From Burkholderia humptydooensis (GTDB lineage: Bacteria > Pseudomonadota > Gammaproteobacteria > Burkholderiales > Burkholderiaceae), in NCBI RefSeq assembly GCF_001513745.1, contig NZ_CP013382.1, positions 1,550,001 through 1,614,000 on the forward strand: a stretch of DNA of 64,000 bases. Reading direction: 5' to 3'. Below are positions 24,943 through 32,490 of the stretch, piece after piece. A program made the translations under genes and the position numbers. The notes beneath the pieces were generated by a model, which had not been told where the DNA came from, did not search any database, and was given only the letters and a program-made list of their open reading frames with translations. The first letter of the stretch is position 1. Every line of letters starts with the position of its first letter.

Positions 24943-26100
24943 ATGAACGCCGCGCCAGCCCAACGCTACGCCGAGCTCGACTTCTTCCGCGGTCTCGTGC
25001 TGCTCGTCATCGTCGTCGATCACATCGGCGGCAGCATGCTGTCGCGCGTCACGCTGCACGCGTACGCGCTGTGCGACGCGGCCGAGGTGTTCGTCTTCCT
25101 CGGCGGCTTCGCGACCGCGATCGCGTACAACTCGCTCGCCGCGCGCCACACCGAGGCCGCCGCGCGCCAGCGCTTCATCAAACGCGCGTTTGAAATCTAT
25201 CGCGCGTTCCTGTTCACGGCCGGCCTGATGCTTTTCATCACGGCGGTGCTGAACGCGTTCGCGATCGACGCGCCGAACATGCCGACCAACGATCTCGACG
25301 GGCTGATGCACGCGCCGCTCGCCGCGCTGCGCGACATCCTGCTGCTCAGGCGCCAGCCGTATCTCGCGTCGGTGCTGCCGATGTACGCGTTCTTCGCGCT
25401 GCTCGTGCCGCTCGCGCTGCCCGTCGCGCGCGGCCGCTGGTGGTGGCTGCTCGTCGCCGCGAGCGCCGCGACGTGGCTCGCCGCGCGCAAGATCGCCGGC
25501 TATCTGCCGACCGTCGACGGCGTGCCGTGGGACTTCAATCCGTTCGCGTGGCAGTTCCTGTTCGTGCTCGGCATCATCGCGCGCTGCCAGCCGATCTACC
25601 TGGTGCTCGCGAAACGGCCGGTCGGCTGGTTCGCGACCGCGGCCGCGCTCGTCGTCGTCGCGGCGGGCGCGTACTACCGGCTGCGCGTCGAGCCGTTCCC
25701 GACCGATCCGTCGATCAAGCAGAATCTCGGCGCGCTGCGGCTCGCGAACTTCATCGCGATCGCCTGGCTCGCCGCGAAGCTCGTCCATCTCGGCTGGATG
25801 CACCGGATCGCGCGGGCGATGCCGTGGATCGGCACGATCGGCCGTCAGGGCCTGCTGTGCTTCGTCGCCGGCACGGGCATTTCGCTGCTCGTCGATTCGC
25901 TGCTGTACACGGCGACGGACGGCTATCTGGATGTGCGGCTCGGCCTCGTCGCCGACGCGGCCGCGGTCGGCCTGCTGTATGTCGTCGCGAAGCTGTACGC
26001 GCCGCTCGTCGCGCGGGCGTCCGGCTTCGTCCGGCAATCGCGGCGGCGGCGGCCGCTGCGGCTGCCATTGCGACTGCCGCTGCGCCGCCCGAGACGCTGA
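24943..26100 (+). CDS. OpgC-family membrane acyltransferase
   Basis: This 385-residue integral membrane protein of the OpgC family begins with the characteristic RYAELDFFRGLVLLVIVVDHI and continues with about ten membrane helices. OpgC proteins transfer succinyl or similar acyl groups to osmoregulated periplasmic glucans. In Burkholderia such genes also occur away from opgGH, as here, so the actual glycan acceptor is unknown. The C-terminus is an unusual basic low-complexity tail (RRRRPLRLPLRLPLRRPRR) from an imperfect 12-base repeat. The ATG at 24943 begins the conserved N-terminus. The gene is monocistronic or coupled to the secreted esterase 65 bases downstream. Confidence 0.85.
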   Translation: MNAAPAQRYAELDFFRGLVLLVIVVDHIGGSMLSRVTLHAYALCDAAEVFVFLGGFATAIAYNSLAARHTEAAARQRFIKRAFEIYRAFLFTAGLMLFITAVLNAFAIDAPNMPTNDLDGLMHAPLAALRDILLLRRQPYLASVLPMYAFFALLVPLALPVARGRWWWLLVAASAATWLAARKIAGYLPTVDGVPWDFNPFAWQFLFVLGIIARCQPIYLVLAKRPVGWFATAAALVVVAAGAYYRLRVEPFPTDPSIKQNLGALRLANFIAIAWLAAKLVHLGWMHRIARAMPWIGTIGRQGLLCFVAGTGISLLVDSLLYTATDGYLDVRLGLVADAAAVGLLYVVAKLYAPLVARASGFVRQSRRRRPLRLPLRLPLRRPRR

Positions 26101-26164
26101 AAGTCCGCATACGGCCGTCATTCGCCGCTGCTAGCATATCCGCGTCCATACCCATTACGCCGTC

Positions 26165-27010
26165 ATGCGCCGATTCGTCCCGCCTCTCGTCGCGCTGCTC
26201 GCCGCCGCGCTCACCGTCGCCGCGCACGCGGCCCCCGCCAGCAGCATCGTCACCCGCACGTTCCGCTCGCCCGCGCTGCACCGAGACTGGTCGTACTCCG
26301 TCTATCTGCCGGCCGGCTACAACCCGGAAGGCGCGCGCTATCCCGTGCTGTATCTGCTGCACGGCAACGCCGGCAACGCGAACGACTGGATCACGCAGGG
26401 CCGCCTGCAGCTCACCGCCGACGCGCTGATCGAGCGCCGCGACATTCCGCCCGTCGTGATCGTGATGCCGCAAGGCGGCACCGACTGGTACGTCGATCGC
26501 AAGGAAAAGATGCAGAGCGCGTTTCTCGACGACCTGATTCCCGACGTCGAAGCGCATTACGCGGTGTCGAACCAGCGCGCGGGACGGGCGATCGGCGGCG
26601 TGTCGATGGGGGGCTACGGCGCGCTGCGCTTCGCGTTCCTCGAGCCGGAGCGCTTCTGCGGCGCGATGCTGCTGAGCCCCGCGATCTATGCGAACGAGCC
26701 GCCCTCGAGCTCCGCCGCGCGCTACGTCGGCGTGTTCGGCGACCGGCAGTTCGATCCGAAGGTCTGGCACGAGCTCAATTATCCGGCGCTGTGGCGCAGC
26801 TACTTCGCGCAGCCGCTGCGGCTGCGGATGTTCATCGCCGCGGGCGACGACGACCTGTCGATCCAGGCCGAATCGAGCGCGCTCTACACGAGCCTGCGGC
26901 GCGCGCAGAATCCCGCCGCGCTGCGGATCGTCGACGGCGCGCATACATGGGACGTGTGGCGCCGCCTGATCGGCCCCGCGCTCAAGTACACGCTCGAATG
27001 CGTCAAGTGA
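26165..27010 (+). CDS. Secreted esterase of the alpha/beta-hydrolase superfamily (esterase D/antigen 85-like)
   Basis: This 281-residue protein has a signal peptide (MRRFVPPLVALLAAALTVAAHA) and a serine hydrolase core. YPVLYLLHGNAGNANDW supplies the oxyanion loop, GGVSMGGYGAL holds the nucleophile Ser, and the catalytic His lies in VDGAHTWDVW. The fold group contains esterase D, feruloyl esterases and mycolyltransferases. It is exported to the periplasm or outside. The substrate is unknown; proximity to an OpgC acyltransferase allows a role in removing or moving acyl groups on envelope glycans, which is speculation. Its last 8 bases overlap the convergent reductase gene. Confidence 0.85.
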   Translation: MRRFVPPLVALLAAALTVAAHAAPASSIVTRTFRSPALHRDWSYSVYLPAGYNPEGARYPVLYLLHGNAGNANDWITQGRLQLTADALIERRDIPPVVIVMPQGGTDWYVDRKEKMQSAFLDDLIPDVEAHYAVSNQRAGRAIGGVSMGGYGALRFAFLEPERFCGAMLLSPAIYANEPPSSSAARYVGVFGDRQFDPKVWHELNYPALWRSYFAQPLRLRMFIAAGDDDLSIQAESSALYTSLRRAQNPAALRIVDGAHTWDVWRRLIGPALKYTLECVK

Positions 27011-27974
27011 ATGCGCGTGCGACGCGGCACGCGGCGAGATCCCACGCCGCGCAGCCGACGCTCTTGAAGAACACGGGGGCGCCTGGCGCCGGCCCGGTCG
27101 ATGTCGATGTCGATGCCGATGCCGAAGCGGGCACGGTCGCCGCCGCGCGCGCTTCGTCCTGCGCGCGCAGCGCGTCGGCGAGCGAGCGCACGCGCGCCCA
27201 GTCGACGCCCGCGGCGATCAGGTCGCCCGCCTCGTGGCGCGCGCCCGCCGGATCGTCGACGTAGAGCGCGCTGCCCGCGATCGTCCGTGCGCCGACCTCG
27301 GCCGCGTCGGGCGTGAACGCGCCGACGCCGACGACGAGCCGCCCCGCCCGCGCCGCCTCGTCGTACACGGGCGTCGCGCTCGTCGTCGACGTGATGACTG
27401 CGTCGAGCGTGTCGGGCAGCGCGTCGCCGCTAAGCGGCTCGAGCGTCGGCAGCACCGTTCGCAGACGCTCGCAGAACGCCGCCGCCCGTGCAGCCGCGCG
27501 CGCCTTTACGCGCACGCGCACGCCGGGAAACAGCGTGGCGAGCGCGTCGACGTGGTGCGCCGCCTGCGTGCCGGCGCCGATCAGCAGCACGTCGCGCGGC
27601 GCGGTGGCGAGGAACGTGCGGATCGCGAGCAGCGTGACCGCGGCCGTCCGGCGGCTGGTGACGGTCGGCCCGTCGAGCGCGAAGAGCGGCGCGCCCGTCG
27701 TCGGATCGACGACGCTCACCTGCCCCTGGATCGTCGGCAGATCGCCGCCGCGGTTGCGCGGGCATACGGTCACGAGCTTGTGGATCGCGAGATCGGGCGC
27801 CGACGCGGGCATCGACAGCATGACCCCGCCTTCGTTGAGCGGCACGACGAGCCGCGCCGGGCTCGCGATGCGGCCCGCGGCCGCATCGAGCGCCGCCGCG
27901 CGCAACGCGTCGACCAGCTCGGCGAAAGGCGTGACGCGCGCCGTCTGCGCCGCGTCGAAAACCGCTGTCGTCAT
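27003..27974 (-). CDS. Ornithine cyclodeaminase/mu-crystallin family reductase (pyrroline-/piperideine-2-carboxylate reductase-like)
   Basis: This 323-residue cytoplasmic enzyme has the NAD(P)-binding motif VLLIGAGTQAAHHVDAL and the family segments PLNEGGVMLSMPA, HKLVTVCPRN and LDGPTVTSRRTAAVT. The last of these is the form seen in delta-1-pyrroline-2-carboxylate / delta-1-piperideine-2-carboxylate reductases of hydroxyproline and D-lysine breakdown rather than true ornithine cyclodeaminase. The ATG at 27974 has a GAGGA ribosome site. Near the C-terminus an ASASASTSTSTG stretch is encoded by a hexanucleotide repeat and looks like a lineage-specific insertion. No pathway partners adjoin it. 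Confidence 0.8.
   Translation of the reverse strand: MTTAVFDAAQTARVTPFAELVDALRAAALDAAAGRIASPARLVVPLNEGGVMLSMPASAPDLAIHKLVTVCPRNRGGDLPTIQGQVSVVDPTTGAPLFALDGPTVTSRRTAAVTLLAIRTFLATAPRDVLLIGAGTQAAHHVDALATLFPGVRVRVKARAAARAAAFCERLRTVLPTLEPLSGDALPDTLDAVITSTTSATPVYDEAARAGRLVVGVGAFTPDAAEVGARTIAGSALYVDDPAGARHEAGDLIAAGVDWARVRSLADALRAQDEARAAATVPASASASTSTSTGPAPGAPVFFKSVGCAAWDLAACRVARAFT
27097..27126. repeat. Hexanucleotide repeat inside the reductase gene
   Basis: Three perfect GTCGAT units are followed by GCCGAT and GCCGAA (five 6-base units). The repeat is in frame, encoding alternating Ala/Thr-Ser residues near the C-terminus of the product, so changes in copy number would alter length without breaking the frame. 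Confidence 0.75.
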
Positions 27975-28209
27975 CGTGGGTGTCCTCTTGTCCAAGGTGG
28001 GAATCCAAGGCGTGTCGGCCCCAGGGTCGGGCCGCGCGGCGGATGCCCGGCGATGCCTTGCCGCCGCGCTTCGGCTGCACATTCGCGTTGCCGGCGGCGC
28101 CGGGCGTCGCGACATCAGTATCACCGATGGACGCCGGTTCGCAAGCGTTCAGCCGCCCGCGCAAGCGCGGCCGGCCGACGCCGCGAGACCGTGCGACGCC
28201 GCGGCGCCG

Positions 28210-28608
28210 TCACGCGCCGTCGTCAGGCACATCGAGCCCCAGCGCGTCGATTACTTCGCGCGCGTGGCGAAACGCCTCGACGGCCGCCGGCGCGCCCGCA
28301 TACAGCGCGCTGTGCAGCAGCACCTCGCGAATCTCGACGAGGGTCGCGCCGTTGTTCAGCGCGCCACGCACATGCCCCTTGAGCTCGTGGCCGCGGCCGA
28401 GCGCGGCGAGCATCGCGCAGGTGCAGAGGCTGCGCGTCTTCAGGTCGATGCCGCCGCGCTGCCACGTGCTGCCCCACGCGTGCTCGTTCAGCCAGTCCTG
28501 CAACGGCCGCGAAAAGCCGTCCAGATTGCTCATCGCGCGCTCGACGAACGCGTCGCCCATCACCTGTGTCCGGCGCGCCTTGCCTTGCTCGCGGTCTCGT
28601 TCGCTCAT
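28210..28608 (-). CDS. Carboxymuconolactone decarboxylase family protein
   Basis: This 132-residue protein of the CMD/AhpD fold contains LDGFSRPLQDWLNEHAWGSTW, the core LKTRSLCTCAMLAALGRGHELKGHVRGALNNGATLVEIREVLLHSALYAGAP in its family blocks, and a C-terminal helix. It resembles the gamma-carboxymuconolactone decarboxylase side (PcaC) in length. No other protocatechuate genes are nearby, so a role in that pathway is not supported by context. The start codon lies only about 10 bases from the end of an insertion sequence, so its native promoter and ribosome site have probably been displaced (see the element entry). Confidence 0.82.
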   Translation of the reverse strand: MSERDREQGKARRTQVMGDAFVERAMSNLDGFSRPLQDWLNEHAWGSTWQRGGIDLKTRSLCTCAMLAALGRGHELKGHVRGALNNGATLVEIREVLLHSALYAGAPAAVEAFRHAREVIDALGLDVPDDGA

Positions 28609-28631
28609 GCCGCTCTATATGAACGCGTCCC

Positions 28632-28893
28632 GTTTGCAACAGTTCTCGTGTGTTCCGACAGACAGGATGGGCTGCAGCTCTATATTCGGCCTTGATGCAG
28701 TCGATATTGCCGCTGCGGGCCCCTATGAAATCCGCTGGCCCGCGCCTCACTCTCCTAACGAGCTCAAAGCTCTTGGTGACATTCAGGCTTGGCGGGCCCA
28801 GGTCCTACCTGGCTCGTCATCACACTCGATTGCTGCGCAACCTTTCGACGTTCACCCTGTGTAAATGTTGATCTTCTACCTCGCAGGAACCGA
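28632..28893 (-). ncRNA. Candidate bridge-RNA locus in the IS 3' non-coding end
   Basis: These 262 bases lie between the transposase stop and the terminal repeat and carry no credible gene. IS110-family recombinases use a non-coding bridge RNA encoded in an element end, and in the IS1111 group this is expected downstream of the transposase. Local inverted segments are visible, for example around GGCGGGCCCAGG/CCTACCTGG and AGCTCAAAGCTCT near 28758-28812. No structure prediction was possible, so the boundaries and existence of the RNA are inferred from family knowledge. Confidence 0.35.
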
Positions 28894-29913
28894 TTAGACT
28901 GGTTTCACGCTGATGTAGTCCTTTCGATACGCTCGCTCATGAGCGAGTACCGCCCAGATCGTTCGCGCCGTCTTGTTGGCCAGTGCGACGATCACGACAT
29001 TCGTCGGCCGTCGCTTCTTGATCTGCTCAACCCACGGCCCAGGCTCCTTCGCGTGCGTCAGTACGCTTCGTGCGCCGTGAATCAGCAACGTCCGCAGATA
29101 CGTGTCGCCTCTCTTGCTGATTCCATGCAGATTCACCTTGCCGCCAGAACCTGTCTGCTTGGGCACCAAACCCGCCCACGCCGCAAATTCCCGCCCCGAT
29201 CTGAACGCTTTCGGATCGCCCATCATGGCCACTGCAGCGGTCGCCGTCAGCAACCCCACGCCAGGAATCTCGCTGATCGCCTGCACCGCCCGGTCTTCCT
29301 TCTTCCATTCGCGCATCCGACGCTCGATCTCGGCAACCTGCTCGTCCAGTCTCGCCAACCCGCTCCACTGCTCGCGCAGCGTTTCGATCAGTGCCGCTGG
29401 CAGACGCTCCGCGATCCGGCTAAGCGCCGCCGGTATCTCCTTGTCCAGTGCCGCCCGGCCCTTGCTCATCACTTCGCCGTATTCCGTCAGCAATCCACGC
29501 AGCCCGTTGATCTGCATCGTGCGGAACTTCACCAACTGCTCGCGCATCCGATGCAGCGCCAACATCGCCTGCTGCATTTCCGTCTTCACCGCTATCGGCT
29601 TGCCCGGCTGCTGCACTGCCAGCCATATCGCTCTCGCGTCTGCCGCATCGTTCTTGTTACGGATGTTGAACGCCTTCACGAACTCCGCCGGCATCAGCCT
29701 GACCTCATGACCCATCTGCTTTAGCGCTCGGGCCCAGTGGTGCGCACCGCCACACGCCTCCATCCCAATTACGCACCGATCACGATTCACGAAGTGCTCC
29801 AGGAACTTCGCTCGCTTGATCGCCTTGTTCACAATCTCGCCGCTTGCCTGATCAACGTAATGCACCTGGAATACGTTCTTGGCGATATCGACGCCCACTG
29901 CCATACTGTTCAT
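28894..29913 (-). CDS. IS110/IS1111-family transposase (DEDD recombinase)
   Basis: This 339-residue recombinase moves the element. The N-terminal RuvC-like DEDD domain has AVGVDIAKNVFQVH (first Asp), CVIGMEACGGAHHWAR (Glu) and NIRNKNDAADARAIW (Asp pair). The C-terminal transposase_20 domain has ISEIPGVGLLTATAAVAMM, FAAWAGLVPKQTGSGGK and ISKRGDTYLRTLLIHGAR, including the conserved serine region. The ATG at 29913 is preceded by GGAGGATCC, a good ribosome site partly inside a hairpin. The gene appears intact, so the element may still be active. The ACGGAHxWAR motif places it in the IS1111 group. Confidence 0.93.
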   Translation of the reverse strand: MNSMAVGVDIAKNVFQVHYVDQASGEIVNKAIKRAKFLEHFVNRDRCVIGMEACGGAHHWARALKQMGHEVRLMPAEFVKAFNIRNKNDAADARAIWLAVQQPGKPIAVKTEMQQAMLALHRMREQLVKFRTMQINGLRGLLTEYGEVMSKGRAALDKEIPAALSRIAERLPAALIETLREQWSGLARLDEQVAEIERRMREWKKEDRAVQAISEIPGVGLLTATAAVAMMGDPKAFRSGREFAAWAGLVPKQTGSGGKVNLHGISKRGDTYLRTLLIHGARSVLTHAKEPGPWVEQIKKRRPTNVVIVALANKTARTIWAVLAHERAYRKDYISVKPV

Positions 29914-29915
29914 CG

Positions 29916-29990
29916 TGGATCCTCCGGTTGCCGGGAAATGCGTGCATTTTCCACCTGGGCACATCGATGCCGTTGGCCCGTGAGGATCCA
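29916..29990. repeat. Nested inverted repeats upstream of the transposase
   Basis: TGGATCCTC (29916-29924) and GAGGATCCA (29982-29990) are perfect 9-bp arms. Within the loop lies a second hairpin, AAATGC-GT-GCATTT. The outer arm includes the transposase ribosome site on the minus strand, so transcripts entering from outside could fold and mask translation, a known way for IS elements to limit their own expression. This effect is an inference. Confidence 0.5.
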
Positions 29991-30031
29991 CCCCTCTCTT
30001 GCTCTCACGTGCGCGGATGGGACGCGTTCAT

Positions 30032-30341
30032 TTCATTCTCCTGTCCTGAAATTGAAAAGAGGATCGTAGTGGATTCCGGGTCGGCTCGGATGCTGCACGG
30101 CGTCGATCCCCGTGCCGACGCCGCGCGCTCGAGGTTTTCCCCCAATTGCCGCGGGCATCGCCGTGCGCGTCGGCTGGAGCGCCGTCGCGCGTGCGGCCCG
30201 CAATTTCCGGATCGTCAATGAATCACATCACGAATATCCAATAGGCAAACCGGCAACCGCCCACTAGACTTTTCCGACGCCGTGCGCGCTGTGCGCACGC
30301 CGGTCACACGATATCGACGTCAAAAATCAGGAGATCCGATC
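30032..30341. other. Intergenic region right of the IS
   Basis: Reading leftward on the minus strand, an AGGAGA ribosome-site-like sequence (around 30038-30045) directly abuts the element end; it is probably the original leader of the carboxymuconolactone decarboxylase-family gene. The rest leads to the rightward hydrolase gene, whose AGGAG lies at about 30330-30334. No gene is seen. Confidence 0.45.
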
Positions 30342-31232
30342 ATGGATGATGCGCGCCGCGTGAGTTCGTTCAGTCACGAAGGATTGACTTTCGACGTCGT
30401 CGATACGGGCCCGGCCGACGGCGAGATCATCGTGCTGCTGCACGGCTGGCCGCAGACGGCGAAGTGCTGGACGCGCGTCGCGGCCCTGCTGAACGCCGAC
30501 GGCTATCGAACCATCGCGCCGAACCAGCGCGGCTACTCGCCGCTCGCCCGCCCGCGCCGCGTCGCCGCGTACCGGATGCCGCATCTCGTCGGCGACGTCG
30601 TCGCGCTGATCGAGCGGCTCGGCGGCGGCCCGGTCCACGTCGTCGGGCACGACTGGGGCGCGGCCGTCGCGTGGGCGCTCGCGGGCCGGCATCCCGCCGC
30701 GGTGCGCACGCTGACGACGGTGTCGGTGCCGCACTCGGGCGCGTTCATGCGCTCGATGCTCAGCAGCGACCAGTTGTTCCGCTCGTATTACATGGGCCTC
30801 TTCCAGTTGCCGAAGCTGCCGGAGCTGTTCGTCACGCGCTGCCGCGGGCTGTTCGAGAAAATGCTGACGGGCACGGGCATGACGCGCGACGAGGTGGAAG
30901 CCGTCTATGCCGACATCGTCGACACGGGCGCGCTGACGATGTCGCTCAACTGGTATCGCGCAATCGCGCTGACGCCGCCCGGCTATCTGACCCGCAAGGT
31001 GCCCGTGCCCGTTCTGCACGTCTGGGGCGCGCGGGATGCGGCGCTGTCGCGGCGGGGCGCCGAGCTCGCGCGCGATTTCGTGAGCGGGCCGTACCGGCTC
31101 GAAGTGCTGCCGCACGCGACGCACTGGGTCCCCGAGCACGACGCCGAGCGGCTCGCCGCGCTCGTGCGCGAATCGGTCGCGGTGAAGCCGGGCACAGCGC
31201 CGGCGCCCCTTGCCGGCGCGGCGGCGAACTGA
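30342..31232 (+). CDS. Alpha/beta-hydrolase, epoxide hydrolase-like
   Basis: This 296-residue cytoplasmic hydrolase has the HGWPQT oxyanion block and the nucleophile elbow VHVVGHDWGAAVAWAL, in which Asp replaces Ser. That combination is typical of soluble epoxide hydrolases and haloalkane dehalogenase relatives. Further features are VLHVWGARDAALS (acid region) and a catalytic His in PHATHWVPEHDAERL. The ATG at 30342 has an AGGAG ribosome site eight bases upstream and was preferred to a start 20 codons earlier. The gene stands alone and is convergent with the potassium channel gene. The natural substrate is unknown. Confidence 0.85.
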   Translation: MDDARRVSSFSHEGLTFDVVDTGPADGEIIVLLHGWPQTAKCWTRVAALLNADGYRTIAPNQRGYSPLARPRRVAAYRMPHLVGDVVALIERLGGGPVHVVGHDWGAAVAWALAGRHPAAVRTLTTVSVPHSGAFMRSMLSSDQLFRSYYMGLFQLPKLPELFVTRCRGLFEKMLTGTGMTRDEVEAVYADIVDTGALTMSLNWYRAIALTPPGYLTRKVPVPVLHVWGARDAALSRRGAELARDFVSGPYRLEVLPHATHWVPEHDAERLAALVRESVAVKPGTAPAPLAGAAAN

Positions 31233-31270
31233 GCGGCGCGTGGCCGGCGCGTCGGCCCGCCGCGCCGCGC

Positions 31271-32380
31271 TCAGTCCGCGAGCTCGATGCCCGCGCGCTC
31301 CATCGCGCGCGTCGACTGGATCACGACGAGCGTATCGCCCGCCTCGATCCGGCACGGCGGATCTTCGTAAAACGACAGGATCTTGCCGCCGCGATCGAGC
31401 CCGACGACAAGCGCGCCCGTCACCGCGTTCGACATGCAGCCGATTTCGTGCGCGGCGGCCGGCCGCTCGACGAGGGTCGCGCGGCCGCGCGTGGACAGCA
31501 TGTCGTTGACGAACGGCACGATGTAGCGGCTCTCGACCGCGTCGGCGAGCAACAGCGCGCCGATCTTCGTCGACGACACGATCACGTCGGCACCCGCCTG
31601 CCGCAGTTGCCGCTGATACAGGTTCTCCTGGATCCGAACGACGATCTTCGTATCGGGCGCGATGCTGCGCACCGACAGCGTAAGCAGGATCGCGGTCGGA
31701 TCGTCGGTGACCGAGATGATGACCGCCTTCGCGCTGCGCACCTGCGCCTGCTGCAGCAGATCCTCGTGCGCGGGGTCGCCGCAAAGGCCCGTCACGCCGA
31801 GCGCGGCGGCCGCCTCGAGCGCCTGCTCCTGCGAATCGATGACGATCAGCGTCGCCGGATCGACGCCGCTTTCGAGCAGCTCGCGCACGGCGATCGAGCC
31901 GCTCAGCCCGTAGCCGCAAATCACGACGTGATCGCGCAGATTCTTTTGCAGGCGCTTCATGCGGTACTCCTCGATGACTCGTTGAATCACGAATTGATAA
32001 GCGGTGCCGAGAAAGATGAACCAGATGCCAATGCGGATCGGCACGATGAAGAACGCGTCGATGAGACGCGCGCGCGCGGTGACGGGCACGATGTCGCCGT
32101 AGCCGACCGTCGCGACCGTCACCATCGTGAAATAGACGAGATCGGCGATGCTCATCGGCGCGCTCTTCGTCGAATCGCGCAGGCCGTCGCGATCGAGATA
32201 CAGCACGAGGAACGCGAGCACGCACAGGCCGACGACGAGCGCGAGGCGAAACGTCAGCGTGCGCAGCGGCGACGCGGCGGGCCGCGTGAACAGCGTGCGC
32301 GGGCGCGGCGCCTTCCACGGCGTGCGCGCGCGACGCAGGCGAAATCGCAGCGACTTGCGGTATTCGGATGGCGAAGCCAA
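31271..32380 (-). CDS. Potassium channel with RCK (TrkA-N/TrkA-C) domains
   Basis: This 369-residue inner-membrane protein has two membrane helices (about 42-61 and 105-130) flanking the pore with the K+ selectivity filter TVATVGYGD. A Rossmann-type RCK domain follows (VVICGYGLSGSIAVREL, about 150-270), then a TrkA-C-like lobe (about 290-369). The architecture matches MthK/Kch-type ligand-gated channels, where ions or nucleotides bound to RCK open the pore. It is monocistronic between converging and divergent neighbours. The Arg-rich N-terminus (FRLRRARTPWKAPRPR) is probably cytoplasmic. Confidence 0.9.
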   Translation of the reverse strand: MASPSEYRKSLRFRLRRARTPWKAPRPRTLFTRPAASPLRTLTFRLALVVGLCVLAFLVLYLDRDGLRDSTKSAPMSIADLVYFTMVTVATVGYGDIVPVTARARLIDAFFIVPIRIGIWFIFLGTAYQFVIQRVIEEYRMKRLQKNLRDHVVICGYGLSGSIAVRELLESGVDPATLIVIDSQEQALEAAAALGVTGLCGDPAHEDLLQQAQVRSAKAVIISVTDDPTAILLTLSVRSIAPDTKIVVRIQENLYQRQLRQAGADVIVSSTKIGALLLADAVESRYIVPFVNDMLSTRGRATLVERPAAAHEIGCMSNAVTGALVVGLDRGGKILSFYEDPPCRIEAGDTLVVIQSTRAMERAGIELAD

Positions 32381-32490
32381 TGCTTTTCTCCAGAACCGGG
32401 CGTCGCGATTTTACGCCGCGAGACGGCGCCGCGCGCGGCGAAAGCCGCGGCCGCCGGCGCCGCCGTCATCGTCTTGAGCGGACATCGACG

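Larger units (their letters stand above)
28619..30031 (-). mobile_element. Complete insertion sequence, IS110 family (IS1111 group)
   Basis: A 13-bp perfect inverted repeat bounds the element: ATGAACGCGTCCC at 28619-28631 and GGGACGCGTTCAT at 30019-30031, about 1.4 kb apart. It encloses one DEDD transposase gene on the minus strand. IS1111-group elements carry sub-terminal inverted repeats, so the true ends are probably a few bases outside these coordinates. The non-coding end downstream of the transposase is long (28632-28893). The element is somewhat lower in G+C than its surroundings. I saw no flanking direct repeats, as expected for this family. Confidence 0.8.

Noticed and set aside
24838..26121. 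Minus-strand frame of 427 codons opposite the OpgC-like gene
   Set aside because: Highly charged low-complexity product and no start signal; the opposite strand encodes a clear membrane protein.
28650..28871. Short ORF in the IS non-coding end
   Set aside because: Composition and position fit the non-coding end of an IS1111-group element better than a gene; no ribosome site or conserved features.
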